Shown: piece by piece, positions 24,565 to 25,044 of the stretch
Position numbering within the stretch: position 1 is the first letter of the stretch
How the letters are laid out: each line of letters opens with the position of its first letter
Source: DATAFT01 sp035544635
GTDB taxonomy: Bacteria; Acidobacteriota; Thermoanaerobaculia; Multivoradales; Multivoraceae
Reading direction: 5' to 3'
DNA: 25,044 nucleotides
Assembly: GCA_035544635.1 (NCBI GenBank)
Contig: DATKDQ010000071.1
Location: 1 to 25,044 of the forward strand
The notes under the pieces: model-generated
What the model was told of the DNA's origin: nothing
Seen by the model: the letters and a program-made list of their open reading frames with translations, nothing else
Databases searched by the model: none
Position numbers and translations under genes: made by a program

Positions 24565-25044
24565 ATGAGTCTGGACGCGAGAGGCTATCGCGACATCTGG
24601 GGCAACTTCGCGACCGGCGTCACGGTCATCACCACCGACGTCGGCGGCCGGCTCCACGGCATGACGGCGAACGGGGTGGTCTCGGTCTCGCTCGATCCGC
24701 TGCTGATGATCGTGTGCGTCGACAAGAGCACGCGGTGCCACGGGCAGCTCTGCGAGGCTGGGAAGTTCGGCGTCAGCTTCCTGGGCCAGGACCAGGAGGC
24801 GATCTCGTCGCTGTTCGCGCAGCGCGGCGATCCCGAGCAGGGCCAGCTCCGCGGCATCCCCTTCCGTGCCGGACCGCACGGCACGCCGATCCTCGACGGC
24901 TCGATCGCCTATCTCGAGTGCCGCCTCGCCGACGTGCTGCCGGGCGGCGACCACGACCTGTTCGTGGGCGAGGCGCTGGGTGGGGAGATCCTGCGCCAGG
25001 ACGCGGCGCCGCTGCTCTTCTTCAGGGGCAGATACCGTCAGCTC
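24565..25044 (+). CDS. flavin reductase-domain protein (DIM6/NTAB family), cut at the window end
   Basis: From an ATG at 24565 with GAGGTGAGG just upstream, the frame stays open for 160 codons to the end of the window. The translation has YRDIWGNFATGVTVITT, HGMTANGVVSVSLDPLLMIVCVD, FGVSFLGQDQEAISSLFA, ILDGSIAYLECRL, DHDLFVGEAL and PLLFFRGRY. This is the FMN-binding split-barrel order of the short-chain flavin reductases (HpaC, DIM6/NTAB). These supply reduced FMN to monooxygenases or bind flavin or heme themselves. The domain looks almost complete, so the stop should lie shortly beyond the window. It begins 58 bases after the S1-domain gene. Confidence 0.88.
   Translation, partial: MSLDARGYRDIWGNFATGVTVITTDVGGRLHGMTANGVVSVSLDPLLMIVCVDKSTRCHGQLCEAGKFGVSFLGQDQEAISSLFAQRGDPEQGQLRGIPFRAGPHGTPILDGSIAYLECRLADVLPGGDHDLFVGEALGGEILRQDAAPLLFFRGRYRQL

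Overview
The window is GC-rich throughout and gene-dense, with short gaps and several stop/start overlaps. GTG starts (and one TTG) are common. Minor pseudopilin-type proteins, a MacB/LolD-like ABC pair and a signal-peptide ABC import system point to a diderm (Gram-negative-type) bacterium. The secreted protein with a Thr-Pro linker, thrombospondin-type-3 calcium repeats and dockerin-like repeats recalls uncultured deltaproteobacteria-like lineages such as Binatota or Myxococcota. That placement is a guess from style, not from a marker gene.

Layout. 1-162 is the tail of a TPR protein. 183-1048 (minus) holds a HAD phosphatase and a possible small partner. 1057-2262 (plus) is a kynureninase-like PLP enzyme. 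From 15,933 back to 2,341 there is one long minus-strand run. In transcription order it contains: a secreted metzincin protease with dockerin-like repeats; an ABC importer of the nitrate/sulfonate/NMT1 type (binding protein, ATPase, permease); a MacB/LolD-like permease and ATPase; a DUF5996 protein; three minor-pseudopilin-like proteins; a fused alpha/beta 2-oxoacid dehydrogenase E1; and a BBE-type FAD oxidoreductase. GTGA overlaps link the importer ATPase to its permease, DUF5996 to the first pseudopilin, and the second pseudopilin to the third.

The plus-strand run 16,257-21,053 starts divergently from the protease. It carries an acetolactate-synthase-like ThDP enzyme, two tandem isocitrate/isopropylmalate-type dehydrogenases (the second degenerate at substrate-binding positions) and a luciferase-like flavin oxidoreductase. 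It looks like a compact catabolic or biosynthetic operon of unknown substrate. The window closes with a minus-strand Nudix CoA-pyrophosphatase-type hydrolase and an AI-2E family transporter, then a plus-strand four-domain S1 RNA-binding protein and a flavin-reductase-domain protein that runs off the end.

I saw no rRNA, tRNA, CRISPR array, insertion sequence or prophage. The places most worth a second look are the ThDP/tandem-dehydrogenase operon, the pseudopilin trio joined to DUF5996, and the secreted HEAT-metzincin-TSP3-dockerin-like protein.
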